From Clostridia bacterium (GTDB taxonomy: Bacteria > Bacillota > Clostridia > Christensenellales > Borkfalkiaceae): a stretch of 14,537 nt of DNA. Where the stretch lies: NCBI GenBank assembly GCA_029054485.1, contig JAIDFD010000273.1, forward strand, positions 1 through 14,537. Direction: 5' to 3'. The position numbers and the translations under genes are program-made. Of this stretch, positions 1 to 8,114 are shown piece after piece (positions within the stretch are counted from its first letter, which is position 1; each line of letters opens with the position of its first letter). The notes under the pieces were generated by a model. That model saw only the letters and a program-made list of their open reading frames with translations, had not been told where the DNA came from and made no database searches.

Positions 1-1
1 C

Positions 2-61
2 GGTGGCTGCGGCGGTCAACGCGGGGGCGGACACGGCGGGGGGGGCGGCAGATTCAGATAA
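2..61 (+). CDS. C-terminal tail of an unidentified glycine-rich protein (partial)
   Basis: Only the last 19 codons are in the window. In the frame starting at base 2 the sequence reads GGCGGQRGGGHGGGGGRFR, then TAA at 59-61. The intrinsic terminator at 82-113 follows 20 bases later with a T-run on this strand, which is where the end of a + strand gene should be. The tail is almost all glycine with a few Arg/His/Gln and ends in a basic-aromatic RFR. Such tails occur on TPM-domain (YgcG-like) membrane-anchored proteins of Firmicutes and on some nucleic-acid-binding proteins, but nothing here tells them apart. Base composition is very GC-rich compared with the rest of the window, as expected for a run of glycine codons. 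Function unknown. That this is a real gene end is an inference from the frame, the composition and the terminator. Confidence 0.5.
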   Translation, partial: GGCGGQRGGGHGGGGGRFR

Positions 62-81
62 AATACTCGCCAAAAAAATAC

Positions 82-113
82 GGCGCGGATTGCAATGCAA
101 TCCGCGCCTTTTT
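82..113. terminator. Bidirectional intrinsic terminator between the left-edge gene and rplI
   Basis: An 11-bp perfect GC-rich stem (82-92 with 98-108) has the 5-base loop CAATG. On the + strand it is followed by TTTTT (109-113). On the - strand the hairpin is followed by GTATTTTTTT (81 down to 72). It can therefore stop transcripts from both convergent genes: the glycine-rich gene ending at 61 and rplI ending at 134. Confidence 0.9.
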
Positions 114-133
114 ATTGCGCAAAATTCAAAAGG

Positions 134-577
134 TTACTCCGCCTCTACGTTCACCTTTATCTTGGAAGATACGCCTTCCATAAGTTTTAAATCAACGTCG
201 TAAGTTCCCACAGTCTTAATGGGTTGGGCGAGTATTACCTTCTTTTTGTCTACGTTGTAACCGTCTGCCTGAAGCGCGGCGGCTATGTCGGCGCCCGTAA
301 CCGAGCCGAACACCTTTCCGCCCTGTCCCGCCTTTATGGATATGCGGAACAGTTTGCCGCTTATGCTCTTCGCGAGTTCCTGCATAGCCTTGACCTCTTC
401 CGCCTTGTGGAAGTCAGCCGCAGACTTTTTTTGATTTATATCGTTCAGCTTGGTTGCCGTGGCAATTTCAGCCAGACCTTTCTTTATAAGGAAGTTTCTC
501 GCGTAGCCTTCGTTTACGTCCTTAACTTCGCCTTTCTTGCCCTGCCCTTTAACGTCTTGCAATAAAATAATTTTCAT
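134..577 (-). CDS. rplI: 50S ribosomal protein L9
   Basis: Large-subunit ribosomal protein that binds 23S rRNA near the base of the L1 stalk and helps keep reading frame. The 147-residue product is the usual length. The N-terminal rRNA-binding domain starts [17 protein letters not shown] and carries the family signature around [13 protein letters not shown] (about residues 23-35). It is followed by the long connecting helix (about 40-75) and a C-terminal domain with [13 protein letters not shown]. The start is the ATG at 575-577, preceded by AAGGAG at 583-588. A GTG two codons upstream would overlap that ribosome binding site and is not used. The gene stands alone with its own promoter and terminator, without the rpsF-ssb-rpsR or dnaB neighbours often seen. 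Identity is certain from sequence similarity. Confidence 0.98.
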   Translation of the reverse strand: MKIILLQDVKGQGKKGEVKDVNEGYARNFLIKKGLAEIATATKLNDINQKKSAADFHKAEEVKAMQELAKSISGKLFRISIKAGQGGKVFGSVTGADIAAALQADGYNVDKKKVILAQPIKTVGTYDVDLKLMEGVSSKIKVNVEAE

Positions 578-595
578 AAGCACTCCTTTTGGTTT

Positions 596-624
596 ATTTT
601 ACTTAAAATTATCCGATTTGTCAA
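596..624 (-). promoter_or_regulatory. sigma-A promoter of rplI
   Basis: On the - strand, TTGACA (624-619), a 17-base spacer and TAAAAT (601-596) make a strong vegetative promoter. Transcription would start near 589. That gives a leader of only about 12 bases, almost all of it the AAGGAG ribosome binding site. Confidence 0.8.
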
Positions 625-680
625 TACCCTGAGAATAAATTGCCTTTGCGGTACACATACTTGTATTCGGAGGATATTTT

Positions 681-827
681 ATGAAAACGAATCACGATAT
701 AGCTTGTAACGTTACGGGCTGTAAGTTCAACGCCAACGGCTGTAACTGCTCCCTTGAAAAAATTACCGTAGGTTGCACTTGCAATAGCGAAGTTTGCACC
801 TGCTGCGAAAGCTATTCAGAAAAGTAA
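681..827 (+). CDS. DUF1540 cysteine-rich mini-protein
   Basis: A 48-residue protein starting at ATG 681, with GGAGG at 669-673 and a spacing of 7 bases, and ending at TAA 825-827. Nine of its 48 residues are cysteine (C9, C14, C21, C23, C32, C34, C39, C41, C42). The pattern C-N-V-T-x-C-K-F-N-x-N-G-x-C, then I-T-V-G and a closing C-E-S-Y, fits the DUF1540 family of Firmicutes. The spacing suggests a metal-binding (zinc or similar) fold, but the family has no settled function. This product has more cysteines than the four-Cys core I associate with DUF1540. It is divergent from rplI and followed by its own terminator, so it looks monocistronic. I found no convincing -10 in its short upstream region. 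It has no signal peptide and should be cytoplasmic. Confidence 0.88.
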   Translation: MKTNHDIACNVTGCKFNANGCNCSLEKITVGCTCNSEVCTCCESYSEK

Positions 828-845
828 TTAAATATCACTTTTAAA

Positions 846-880
846 AGCGCGGAAACGTTTTGTTTCCGCGCTCTTTTTAT
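846..880. terminator. Intrinsic terminator after the DUF1540 gene, shared with the fhs-glnS-cvpA operon
   Basis: An 11-bp perfect stem (846-856 with 862-872) has the loop GTTTT and is followed by C then TTTTT (874-878) on the + strand. On the - strand the stem is followed by TTTAAAAG, a weaker U-tract. The stop codon of the CvpA-like gene (877-879) lies in the + strand T-run, so the same hairpin sits right at the end of the leftward operon and probably serves both. Confidence 0.85.
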
Positions 881-2076
881 TGAAGATAGTTTGCAATGGG
901 AAGCTTCAATACTCCCATAGCGTTGAGTATGTTGTTATCGTAAATATAAGTTGCAATACCGCTCTTATCGAAGTAGGCGTTAAACACGTTCATAAAGTCG
1001 AAGTCGTGAACGGAATTGATTATCGCGCCAACGATAAGCAACACGGCGAGAATTACCGTAGTCAAAGCTATTGCGCCGAACACGCCGTCTATACTTCTGA
1101 AAATTTTTCCGCTCCGCGCCATATCGATAAACTTTGGTACGAATACCGCAATCAAAATCACGGGAACGAGCATCAGCACGAAAAGCCCCAACGCGATTAT
1201 ACTCTGCGATACGAAAAGCGTGGACAGCTTCATCTGTTGCAAAATTGCTGAAACGCTTGAAAGCTTGTCTGCAAGGTGATTGTCAAGCGCATGCGCAACC
1301 GTTACAAAATCGTTGACTTTGAAAGCAAAGTACACCGCGAGCATACCAGCGCCTATGACCATAAATATGACTACGCCCGTCCACAGTGTGGAAGATATAC
1401 CGCTTGAATAGCCCGCCTTTATGCACACCATCAAAATGCCGATAACCGCGAAATCGAAAAGGTATTTCTTGAAGAACAGCCAGCTTCCGCTTTCAAACAG
1501 TTTGCCGAGCAAAACGTAAAGTTTGCCGCCCTCGTGAGCGAGTCTTGTAAAATCAACCAGTGCCAAAAATGCCGCCGCAACGATTCCCGCTATGACTACT
1601 CCCTTTATGGCGAGAGTCAACGCGCCGAACACCCTGTTCAGAACGCTCCACGCTCCGCCGGACTGCTTGGGCTTATGCTTTGTCAGCTTTTTGTACTCCT
1701 TCATATCCTCCGCGGCGAGCGCGCTGAGAATTTTGACGGTGTTCTGCTCGTTTTCTATGTATTTAGAGTAATACGACATCTGCTTGCGCTTTTCAATCCG
1801 CTTTTCAAGAAGTTTACGAAACAGCCAGAAAAGAAACATAAACAGACCGATAAAGAATATTGCAACGGCAAAGGAAATAAATCCGCCGGCAACAGCCGCG
1901 CCCGATTTCATTTTACTTGAAATAAGCCCTGCAACTGGTATGGCGATAATTCCCGTGAGTATAAACTCAACTCCCCAGGACTTAACGCGCGTAAAGCCTT
2001 TACACGCGCCTATTACGCCGCCGATTACCGCAAAAGACAATATCGGGCAAATAATAGCTAAACCTATCAAGTTCAT
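877..2076 (-). CDS. Multi-pass membrane protein with two CvpA-like halves
   Basis: A 399-residue integral membrane protein with about eight hydrophobic segments (roughly residues 4-24, 36-54, 61-87, 149-175, 205-222, 232-252, 288-314 and 332-354). A charged cytoplasmic stretch (about 88-145) carries several KR clusters. The first half resembles CvpA (colicin V production) proteins: a GACKGF turn after helix 1, and an NRVFGALTLAIKG helix start at 147-159. The second half repeats both landmarks: IKAGYSSG at 219-226 and IDGVFGAIAL at 329-338. CvpA proteins are usually under 200 residues, so this looks like an internal duplication. CvpA is an inner-membrane protein of obscure role. The gene starts 21 bases after glnS stops and is probably co-transcribed with it. 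Its ribosome binding site is weak (GGTGA). The CvpA assignment is by motif only and moderate. Confidence 0.7.
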   Translation of the reverse strand: MNLIGLAIICPILSFAVIGGVIGACKGFTRVKSWGVEFILTGIIAIPVAGLISSKMKSGAAVAGGFISFAVAIFFIGLFMFLFWLFRKLLEKRIEKRKQMSYYSKYIENEQNTVKILSALAAEDMKEYKKLTKHKPKQSGGAWSVLNRVFGALTLAIKGVVIAGIVAAAFLALVDFTRLAHEGGKLYVLLGKLFESGSWLFFKKYLFDFAVIGILMVCIKAGYSSGISSTLWTGVVIFMVIGAGMLAVYFAFKVNDFVTVAHALDNHLADKLSSVSAILQQMKLSTLFVSQSIIALGLFVLMLVPVILIAVFVPKFIDMARSGKIFRSIDGVFGAIALTTVILAVLLIVGAIINSVHDFDFMNVFNAYFDKSGIATYIYDNNILNAMGVLKLPIANYLQ

Positions 2077-2097
2077 TTTTTCACCATTTTGGACGGT

Positions 2098-3744
2098 TTA
2101 TTTTTTAAAACTGTCCTTTAACGAAACGATTTCCGAAAGAATCAATCCGTTTTCCGTATTTTTTTTGAAATAGCCTGTCCGCAAAAGCTGGAACGACTTT
2201 CCGTCCTCGCTGTCGGCGAGATATCTTTCCGCTTTGCCGAAGGTAATTTTTTCGCTGTCCGCGTTCAGCCTTTCCGCGTAGTCCTGATCGGGGTACTGCT
2301 CGTCCTTTAAAAGAGGCTCGTACTGTCTGAACTGAACGTCGCAGCCGTATTTTTCGTCCACCCACTGGATTACGCCCTTAGCCTTTATATCGGTGGGCGC
2401 GGTTGAACCGCTCCTCGTTTCGGGGAAGTAGGTGCAGAGTATCTCTTCCACTTCGCCGTCCTTATTAAGTTTTACGTCGTCGCAACGCACAATGTACGCG
2501 CTTTTAAGACGGACGGTACCGCCCTTTTGAAGCCGCTTGTATTTGGGGGGCGGATTCAGTGAAAAGTCGTCCCTGTCGATATACACGCTTCCCGTAAATT
2601 TTATTTTTCGGGTGCCGCTTCCCTCTTTCATAGGGTTGATATCGAAGTCTAGCTCTTCCTCACCCTCGTAGTTGGTTATAGTAAGTTTAACAGGATTGAT
2701 TACTGCCATAGCGCGTTCGGCGGTTTCGTTCAGCTCATCGCGGATACAGCTGTTTAACTGCGCCTGATTTACCACTGAGTAAGCCTTTGCAACGCCAACG
2801 TCCGCACAGAATTTTTTTAACGCCTCAGGCGGTACGCCTCGGTTTTTAAGTCCCATTACGGTGGGCATTCTGGGGTCGTCCCAGCCGCGCACAAAGCCCT
2901 CGTCCACCAGCTTTTTGAGATAACGCTTGGACATAAGCATATTGGTTATGTTAAGCCTTGCAAACTCTATCTGTCTGGGAAGGGGCGCTTCAAAGCCCGC
3001 CTTTTCAACAAACCAGTTGTAAAGGGGTCTGTGGTTTTCAAATTCAAGCGAACAAAGAGAATGTGTAATTCCCTCTATCGCGTCCGACACGGGGTGCGCA
3101 AAATCATACATAGGATAAACGCACCACTTGTCGCCCGTGCGGTAATGCGGCACGTGCGCTATACGGTAAATTACGGGGTCGCGCATATTTACGTTGGGCG
3201 AAGCCATATCGATTTTTGCTCGCAGAGTTTTAGCGCCGTCCGGATATTTACCCGCTTTCATTTCGCGGAAGAGTTTTAAGTTCTCTTCAACGCTCCTGTT
3301 TCTGTAAGGCGAGGGTTTGCCCGCCTCGGTAAGTGTTCCGCGGGTTGCGGTTATTTCTTCCGCGGACAAATCGCAGACGTATGCGTTTCCGTCCGTGATA
3401 TATTTTTCGGCGATTTCGTAAAGCCTGTCGTAATAGTCGGAAGCGAACACAAGTCTGTCGTACTCGAAGCCAAGCCACTTGACCGCGTCCACGATTGAAT
3501 CTACATATTCATAATCCTCTTTCGCGGGGTTGGTGTCGTCCATTCTGAGATTTATTTCGCCGTGATACTTGTCCTTCACTCCGAAGTTTATGCACATAGC
3601 TTTAATATGCCCTATGTGCAGATAACCGTTGGGTTCGGGCGGAAAGCGCACAACGATTTTATTTCCGCGGCTCTCGAATTTGCCCGCCGAAAGTTCTTCG
3701 TTGATAAATTGCTCTATAAAGTTAGATGCCTCGGGAAGTTCCAT
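2098..3744 (-). CDS. glnS: Glutaminyl-tRNA synthetase
   Basis: Class I synthetase that charges tRNA-Gln directly with glutamine in the cytoplasm. At 548 residues it matches the bacterial family (about 550). The Rossmann catalytic domain opens with PPEPNGYLHIGH (residues 35-46). The second ATP-binding signature is MSKR at 271-274. The stretch DAIEGITHSLCSLEFENHRPLYNW (from 221) is typical of GlnRS rather than GluRS. The rest is the beta-barrel anticodon-binding region. The start ATG follows AAGGAG with good spacing, 14 bases after the stop of fhs, so it is the second gene of a - strand operon. Many Gram-positive bacteria lack GlnRS and make Gln-tRNA with GatCAB amidotransferase, so this gene may be an acquisition, or may coexist with GatCAB. 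Function is near certain. Confidence 0.97.
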   Translation of the reverse strand: MELPEASNFIEQFINEELSAGKFESRGNKIVVRFPPEPNGYLHIGHIKAMCINFGVKDKYHGEINLRMDDTNPAKEDYEYVDSIVDAVKWLGFEYDRLVFASDYYDRLYEIAEKYITDGNAYVCDLSAEEITATRGTLTEAGKPSPYRNRSVEENLKLFREMKAGKYPDGAKTLRAKIDMASPNVNMRDPVIYRIAHVPHYRTGDKWCVYPMYDFAHPVSDAIEGITHSLCSLEFENHRPLYNWFVEKAGFEAPLPRQIEFARLNITNMLMSKRYLKKLVDEGFVRGWDDPRMPTVMGLKNRGVPPEALKKFCADVGVAKAYSVVNQAQLNSCIRDELNETAERAMAVINPVKLTITNYEGEEELDFDINPMKEGSGTRKIKFTGSVYIDRDDFSLNPPPKYKRLQKGGTVRLKSAYIVRCDDVKLNKDGEVEEILCTYFPETRSGSTAPTDIKAKGVIQWVDEKYGCDVQFRQYEPLLKDEQYPDQDYAERLNADSEKITFGKAERYLADSEDGKSFQLLRTGYFKKNTENGLILSEIVSLKDSFKK

Positions 3745-3758
3745 ATTTCTCCTTAATT

Positions 3759-5420
3759 TTACGACAACCCCGTTATGTTGCCGTCTTTATCTACGTCTAT
3801 GTGCTCGGCTGAGGGGATTTTGCCGAGACCGGGCATAAGCATAATATCGCCCGCTACGGCGACTATAAAGCCCGCGCCGCCTTTATATATAATATCGCGC
3901 ACAAAAATTTTAAAGCCCGTGGGAGCCGATAGCTTTTTGGGGTCGTCCGAAAGCGAGTACTGGGTCTTTGCTATAATCACGGGCAGATTTTTAATTCCCG
4001 CATTTTCAAGCGACTTGATTTTTTCAAGCGCGGTTTGGGAAAACTCCGCGCCGTTGCCGCCGTACACTTTTTTGACTATGCTTTCTATTTTTTTGACGAT
4101 ACCGTCTTTAAGCTCGTAAGCGTATTTGAGTTTTGATTTTTTGCCGCACTCTTCTATTACGGCTTGCGCCAAGTCCTTGCCGCCTTCGCCGCCCTTTAAG
4201 AAAACGTCAGTGAACACCGCTTTCGCGCCCGCCTTTTTGCAGGCTTCAAGTACCGTTTCAATCTCTTTTTCGCTGTCGGTTGCAAATCTGTTCATTGCAA
4301 CCACGCAGGGTTTGTTGAATACCTTTTTCACGTTTTCAACGTGTTTTAAAAGGTTGGGAAGTCCGCTCTTTAACGCGGGGATATTTTCTTCCGAAAGATT
4401 AGCCTTGTCCGCGCCGCCGTGAAGTTTCAACGCCTTTACCGTTGCAACCACTACCACGCAGTCGGGCTGAATGTCCGCGATACGGCATTTTGCGTCAAGG
4501 AATTTTTCCGCACCCAAATCCGCGCCGAAGCCCGCCTCTGTTACGGTGTAATCCGCAAGGGTCATCGCCGTGTAGGTTGCGCGCACCGAGTTACAGCCGT
4601 GCGCGATATTTGCAAAGGGTCCGCCGTGTACGATTGCGGGCGTGCCCTCCAGAGTCTGTACGAGGTTGGGTTTTATCGCGTCCTTTAAAAGCGTTGCCAT
4701 TGCGCCGTCCGCATTGAGCTGTTTTGCACGGACGAAGTTTCCGTTCTCGTCGACGCCGACCACGATTTCGCCTATTCTCTTTTTCAAATCGGCAAGGTCG
4801 CGGGCGAGGCACAAAATCGCCATAACCTCGGAAGCTGCGGTGATTTCAAAACCTTCCTGTCTGGAATAGCTTTCGCACCCGACCATTTTGCCGGCTTCGC
4901 ACTTAATCGTCAGATCGCGCAGTGCGCGGTCGTTCATATCCATACAACGGCGGAAAGTCACCTGTTTTATTTTAAGCGCGTTACCCCTGAAAATATGATT
5001 ATCAATCATAGCGCAGAGCAAATTATTTGCAGAGGTTATCGCGTGCAAATCGCCCGTAAAATGCAAATTAATATCCGCCATAGGCACGACCTGTGCATAA
5101 CCGCCGCCTGCCGCTCCGCCCTTAATTCCGAACACCGGACCCAAAGACGGCTCTCTTAAAGCAAGGCATACCTTTTTTCCGAGCTTAGCCATACCGTCTG
5201 CAAGACCGATTGACACTGTTGTCTTACCCTCGCCACTTGCCGTGGGATTGATTGCGGTGACGAGAATAAGTTTTGACTTCGGCTCAACCTTTTTCAGATT
5301 GATTTTAGCCTTGTATTTGCCGTACAGCTCCAAATCGTCTTCGCAAAGATTTAATTTTGCGGCAATCTCGCGCACGTCTTTCAGGTTACAGCTTTCAGCT
5401 ATTTCGATATCGGATAACAT
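3759..5420 (-). CDS. fhs: Formate-tetrahydrofolate ligase (10-formyl-THF synthetase)
   Basis: Makes 10-formyl-tetrahydrofolate from formate, THF and ATP in the cytoplasm, feeding purine and fMet-tRNA synthesis and, in acetogens, the Wood-Ljungdahl pathway. At 553 residues it is full length (family about 555). The nucleotide-binding loop is PTASGEGKTT (59-68); the more usual form is PTPAGEGKTT, so Ser replaces Ala here. The strongly conserved region from REPSLGPVFGIKGGAAGGG (89-107) through QVVPM, and the later GAGFIVAVAGDIMLMPGL near the C-terminus, are intact. The ATG at 5420 has a GGTGG ribosome binding site and is first in the operon with glnS and the CvpA-like gene. The promoter is 24 bases upstream. 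No acetogenesis partners lie in the window, so a biosynthetic role is the safer reading. Confidence 0.97.
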   Translation of the reverse strand: MLSDIEIAESCNLKDVREIAAKLNLCEDDLELYGKYKAKINLKKVEPKSKLILVTAINPTASGEGKTTVSIGLADGMAKLGKKVCLALREPSLGPVFGIKGGAAGGGYAQVVPMADINLHFTGDLHAITSANNLLCAMIDNHIFRGNALKIKQVTFRRCMDMNDRALRDLTIKCEAGKMVGCESYSRQEGFEITAASEVMAILCLARDLADLKKRIGEIVVGVDENGNFVRAKQLNADGAMATLLKDAIKPNLVQTLEGTPAIVHGGPFANIAHGCNSVRATYTAMTLADYTVTEAGFGADLGAEKFLDAKCRIADIQPDCVVVVATVKALKLHGGADKANLSEENIPALKSGLPNLLKHVENVKKVFNKPCVVAMNRFATDSEKEIETVLEACKKAGAKAVFTDVFLKGGEGGKDLAQAVIEECGKKSKLKYAYELKDGIVKKIESIVKKVYGGNGAEFSQTALEKIKSLENAGIKNLPVIIAKTQYSLSDDPKKLSAPTGFKIFVRDIIYKGGAGFIVAVAGDIMLMPGLGKIPSAEHIDVDKDGNITGLS

Positions 5421-5443
5421 CTTCCACCATAAGTTTTTCTTTG

Positions 5444-5452
5444 ATTATACCA
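5444..5452 (-). promoter_or_regulatory. Extended -10 promoter of the fhs-glnS-cvpA operon
   Basis: On the - strand TGG-TATAAT (5452 down to 5444) is a perfect extended -10. No good -35 is found 16-18 bases upstream, which is common for TGn promoters. The start site would be near 5437, giving a leader of about 17 bases. Confidence 0.65.
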
Positions 5453-5537
5453 CAACAGGTTGCAAAAAGTATATCTTTTAAAACAACTTTTTAAAAAAAT
5501 GGTTATCCTTATAATTCCAACGCCCGCCCGCATTTAC

Positions 5538-5566
5538 TTGACTTGAAAGGCGCATTTTATTAAAAT
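5538..5566 (+). promoter_or_regulatory. sigma-A promoter of glyS
   Basis: TTGACT (5538-5543), a 17-base spacer and TAAAAT (5561-5566). The expected leader is about 48 bases and contains a small hairpin (CGCAGT 5585-5590 with ACTGCG 5597-5602, loop AAACCA) just before the AAAGGAG ribosome binding site (5608-5614). It is too short to be a T-box. Confidence 0.75.
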
Positions 5567-5621
5567 GTTTTAAAAGAATAAGCGCGCAGTAAACCAACTG
5601 CGTAGCGAAAGGAGATTTTTT

Positions 5622-7025
5622 ATGACGGATAAAAAAAGAGCTGTCACAATGGAAAAACTTGTGGCGCTTTGCAAAAACAGAGGCTTCATTTTCCCCGGAA
5701 GCGAAATTTACGGCGGACTTGCAAACACCTGGGACTTCGGACCACTCGGCGTTGAGTTTAAAAACAACGTAAAAAAAGCTTGGTGGAAAAAGTTTGTTCA
5801 GGAAACGCCCTACAACACTGGACTTGACTGCGCGATACTTATGAATCCCTCGACCTGGAAAGCTTCGGGACACCTCGGCGGTTTTTCAGACCCCCTTATG
5901 GATTGCAGAAGCTGTAAATCGCGCCACCGCGCCGACAACCTTGTTGAGGACTACTGCAAAAAATATAAGCTTGATATTAAAGTTGAAAGCCTTGACAACG
6001 ACGGGCTGGAAAAATTTATCACCGAAAAAAAGATTGCCTGCCCCGTGTGCGGAAAATCCGATTTTACGCCGATTAGAAAGTTTAACTTAATGTTTAAGAC
6101 CTTTCAGGGCGTTACCGAGGACAGCGTAAACACCGTATACCTCCGCCCAGAAACGGCGCAGGGCATATTCGTCAATTTCAAAAACGTACAGCGCACTTCG
6201 CGCCTTAGAGTTCCCTTCGGCATAGGTCAGGTGGGCAAATCGTTTAGAAACGAAATTACCCCCGGCAACTTCATTTTCCGTGTGCGCGAGTTCGAGCAGA
6301 TGGAGCTTGAATTTTTCTGCAAACCGGGCACCGATTTGGAGTGGTTCGGTTACTGGAAAGACTACTGCAAAAACTTCCTCCTCTCCCTTGGAATGAAGGA
6401 AGAAAATTTAAAGCTTCGCGACCACTCGCCCGAAGAGCTTTGCTTCTACTCGAAAGCAACGACCGACTTCGAGTACAACTTCGCGTTCGGCTGGGGCGAG
6501 CTTTGGGGCATAGCGGATAGAACGGATTACGACTTGAAACAGCACCAGAGCGAAAGCGGTGAAAATATGGAATACACCGACCCCGTTACGGGCGAGAAGT
6601 ATATCCCCTACGTCATAGAGCCCTCTTTGGGCGCGGAGCGCGTAGTACTTGCATTCCTTACCGACGCTTACGATGAGGAAGTCTTGGACGCTGAGAAAAA
6701 CGATGTGCGCACCGTTTTAAGGTTGCACCCTTTCCTTGCGCCCTACAAGGCGGCGATTTTGCCTTTGCAGAAAAACCTCTCCGAAAAGGCGGACGATATT
6801 TACAGAAGCCTTGCAAAGAAATTTTCGGTAACTTACGACGTGACGGGTTCGATAGGAAAGCGTTACCGCCGTCAGGACGAGATAGGCACGCCCTATTGTA
6901 TAACGGTTGACTTTGATACCCTTGAGGACGGCTGTGTTACCGTGCGCGACAGGGACAGTATGCAACAGGTGAGAATAAAAATCGAAGAGCTTGAAAGTTA
7001 TATTGAAAAGAGCCTTGAATTTTAA
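5622..7025 (+). CDS. glyS: Glycyl-tRNA synthetase, single-chain homodimer type
   Basis: Class II synthetase charging tRNA-Gly, of the alpha2 kind (one polypeptide, as in many Firmicutes, Actinobacteria and eukaryotes) rather than the alpha2beta2 GlyQ/GlyS kind. The 467 residues fit. The N-terminal region contains [13 protein letters not shown] (31-43). A putative zinc knuckle is formed by C95/C98 and C140/C143. Class II motif 2 is [21 protein letters not shown] (208-228), following [12 protein letters not shown]. Motif 3 is [10 protein letters not shown] (333-342). The C-terminal anticodon-binding domain runs from about 365 to the end. The start is fixed by AAAGGAG 7 bases upstream. It is divergent from fhs and followed by its own terminator, so it is monocistronic. 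I see no T-box in its leader, although T-boxes are a frequent control of this gene in Gram-positives. Confidence 0.97.
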   Translation: MTDKKRAVTMEKLVALCKNRGFIFPGSEIYGGLANTWDFGPLGVEFKNNVKKAWWKKFVQETPYNTGLDCAILMNPSTWKASGHLGGFSDPLMDCRSCKSRHRADNLVEDYCKKYKLDIKVESLDNDGLEKFITEKKIACPVCGKSDFTPIRKFNLMFKTFQGVTEDSVNTVYLRPETAQGIFVNFKNVQRTSRLRVPFGIGQVGKSFRNEITPGNFIFRVREFEQMELEFFCKPGTDLEWFGYWKDYCKNFLLSLGMKEENLKLRDHSPEELCFYSKATTDFEYNFAFGWGELWGIADRTDYDLKQHQSESGENMEYTDPVTGEKYIPYVIEPSLGAERVVLAFLTDAYDEEVLDAEKNDVRTVLRLHPFLAPYKAAILPLQKNLSEKADDIYRSLAKKFSVTYDVTGSIGKRYRRQDEIGTPYCITVDFDTLEDGCVTVRDRDSMQQVRIKIEELESYIEKSLEF

Positions 7026-7037
7026 ACGGCGTTATAA

Positions 7038-7080
7038 AAGCCGCGGCGCAAAATGCGCCGCGGCTTAATTTATTTTTACT
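7038..7080. terminator. Bidirectional intrinsic terminator between glyS and the membrane-protein gene
   Basis: A 13-bp perfect stem (7038-7050 with 7054-7066) has the tight loop AAA. On the + strand it is followed by AATTTATTTTT; on the - strand by TTATAAC after the T's that close the stem. It lies between two convergent stops, TAA at 7023-7025 and 7080-7082. Confidence 0.85.
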
Positions 7081-8114
7081 TATTCTTCCTGCCCTTCGGC
7101 AATGTTTTTCTCGATATATTTCTTAATCATAGACTTGCCGATTTTTCCGCCCAGTCTCAAAAACTTTTCCTTGATTTTTGTCTTGGGCTTTTCCTCTTCC
7201 TCAATATTGCCCTCAAACTCAAGGTCCTTGCAGGGGTCGAATGTTACGTAGCCGCACTCGGTTGCGTATGCAAAAATGCTTTTCAAAATTCCTTCGATAA
7301 GCAGTTTATCGCCCTGCGCGCCCTGAGCCGCGCGCAAAATCGTTGCGGGCTTTATGCTGTTGACGTACTTTTTGCCGAGAAGCGGAATCAGATAATTGTC
7401 AAGGCACCTGCCGATATCATCGTGGTATTTATGCGAAATCTTTTTGACCGTCTTTTTTTCGCCGTCCTCTGTTACCACAAGCTCGTACCATTCAAGCGCA
7501 ACGGCTGAAAAGTGATACTTGATTTTTACGGGGGATAACAGCCACCTTGCGAGTTTTGCAAGACCGCCCGCAATTAAGGGGATAATTGCAATTATCAGAC
7601 AGAATATAGAAAAGATTACCAGCACTATATCGATTGCAATGTGCTGGGCTGTAAAATTGCCGCCCTGCATTACGAGGGCAAGCGCGGTTATCGTAAGTCC
7701 CAGCGACAAGAGGCGCACAATCAGTCGGCAGACGGCAAGCAGTTTTTTGATTACTTTCATACTCTTTGTCTTTGCCGAAGCTCCGCAGGCTATGCCGATA
7801 AGCATAACGATAAACACCGCCGCGTAAACGCCAACAACAACGTACAGCAAAATTGTGCCGCCCGTATTGATGTTGTCAATGATGCCCGTAAACATAATAT
7901 ACGCCATGTACAGCACCGTGAATATAAGGCTGACTATGAGCGAAAACAAATTCAACCTGCGCGAGATAACCGCGCGGTTGTTGTAGACGTTTTTAACAAA
8001 GCATCTTAAATCGAAAACGTCTTTGGCGAGCGTAAAGGTTTCTTCCGCGTTTATCGTATGGCGGATAACCTTTTCTTCCTCGACCTTTTCAATTTCGTTC
8101 TTATTTTCTTCCAT
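7080..8114 (-). CDS. Four-helix membrane protein with a cytoplasmic C-terminal region, function unknown
   Basis: I do not recognise the family. From the ATG at 8112-8114 it is 344 residues. A charged, Glu/Lys-rich N-terminus (1-20) leads to a soluble segment with DVFDLRCFVKNVYNNR (32-47). Four hydrophobic helices follow (about 55-78, 88-110, 127-149 and 159-185), then a soluble C-terminal region (190-344) ending in a highly charged Glu/Lys tail. There is no signal peptide. The positive charges between helices 2 and 3 and after helix 4 suggest that both termini are cytoplasmic. I prefer this ATG because AAGGGG lies 8 bases upstream. The alternative TTG 39 bases further upstream has no ribosome binding site. 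The gene follows the ABC-F gene on the - strand but has its own likely promoter inside the end of that gene. Confidence 0.8.
   Translation of the reverse strand: MEENKNEIEKVEEEKVIRHTINAEETFTLAKDVFDLRCFVKNVYNNRAVISRRLNLFSLIVSLIFTVLYMAYIMFTGIIDNINTGGTILLYVVVGVYAAVFIVMLIGIACGASAKTKSMKVIKKLLAVCRLIVRLLSLGLTITALALVMQGGNFTAQHIAIDIVLVIFSIFCLIIAIIPLIAGGLAKLARWLLSPVKIKYHFSAVALEWYELVVTEDGEKKTVKKISHKYHDDIGRCLDNYLIPLLGKKYVNSIKPATILRAAQGAQGDKLLIEGILKSIFAYATECGYVTFDPCKDLEFEGNIEEEEKPKTKIKEKFLRLGGKIGKSMIKKYIEKNIAEGQEE

Noticed and set aside
3..203. Open frame of 66 codons on the + strand at the left edge
   Set aside because: It runs through the terminator hairpin and into rplI on the opposite strand. The neighbouring frame ending at 61 gives a sensible glycine-rich gene end instead.
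578..583. Upstream GTG start for L9
   Set aside because: It overlaps the AAGGAG ribosome binding site, and L9 proteins begin at the ATG (575-577) with MKIILLQD.
5567..5621. T-box riboswitch in the glyS leader
   Set aside because: The leader is only about 50 bases with one 6-bp hairpin. There is no T-box sequence, specifier loop or terminator.
5478..5873. 131-codon open frame on the - strand over the start of glyS
   Set aside because: It lies antisense to the conserved N-terminus of GlyRS and its promoter, and shows no family features or ribosome binding site.
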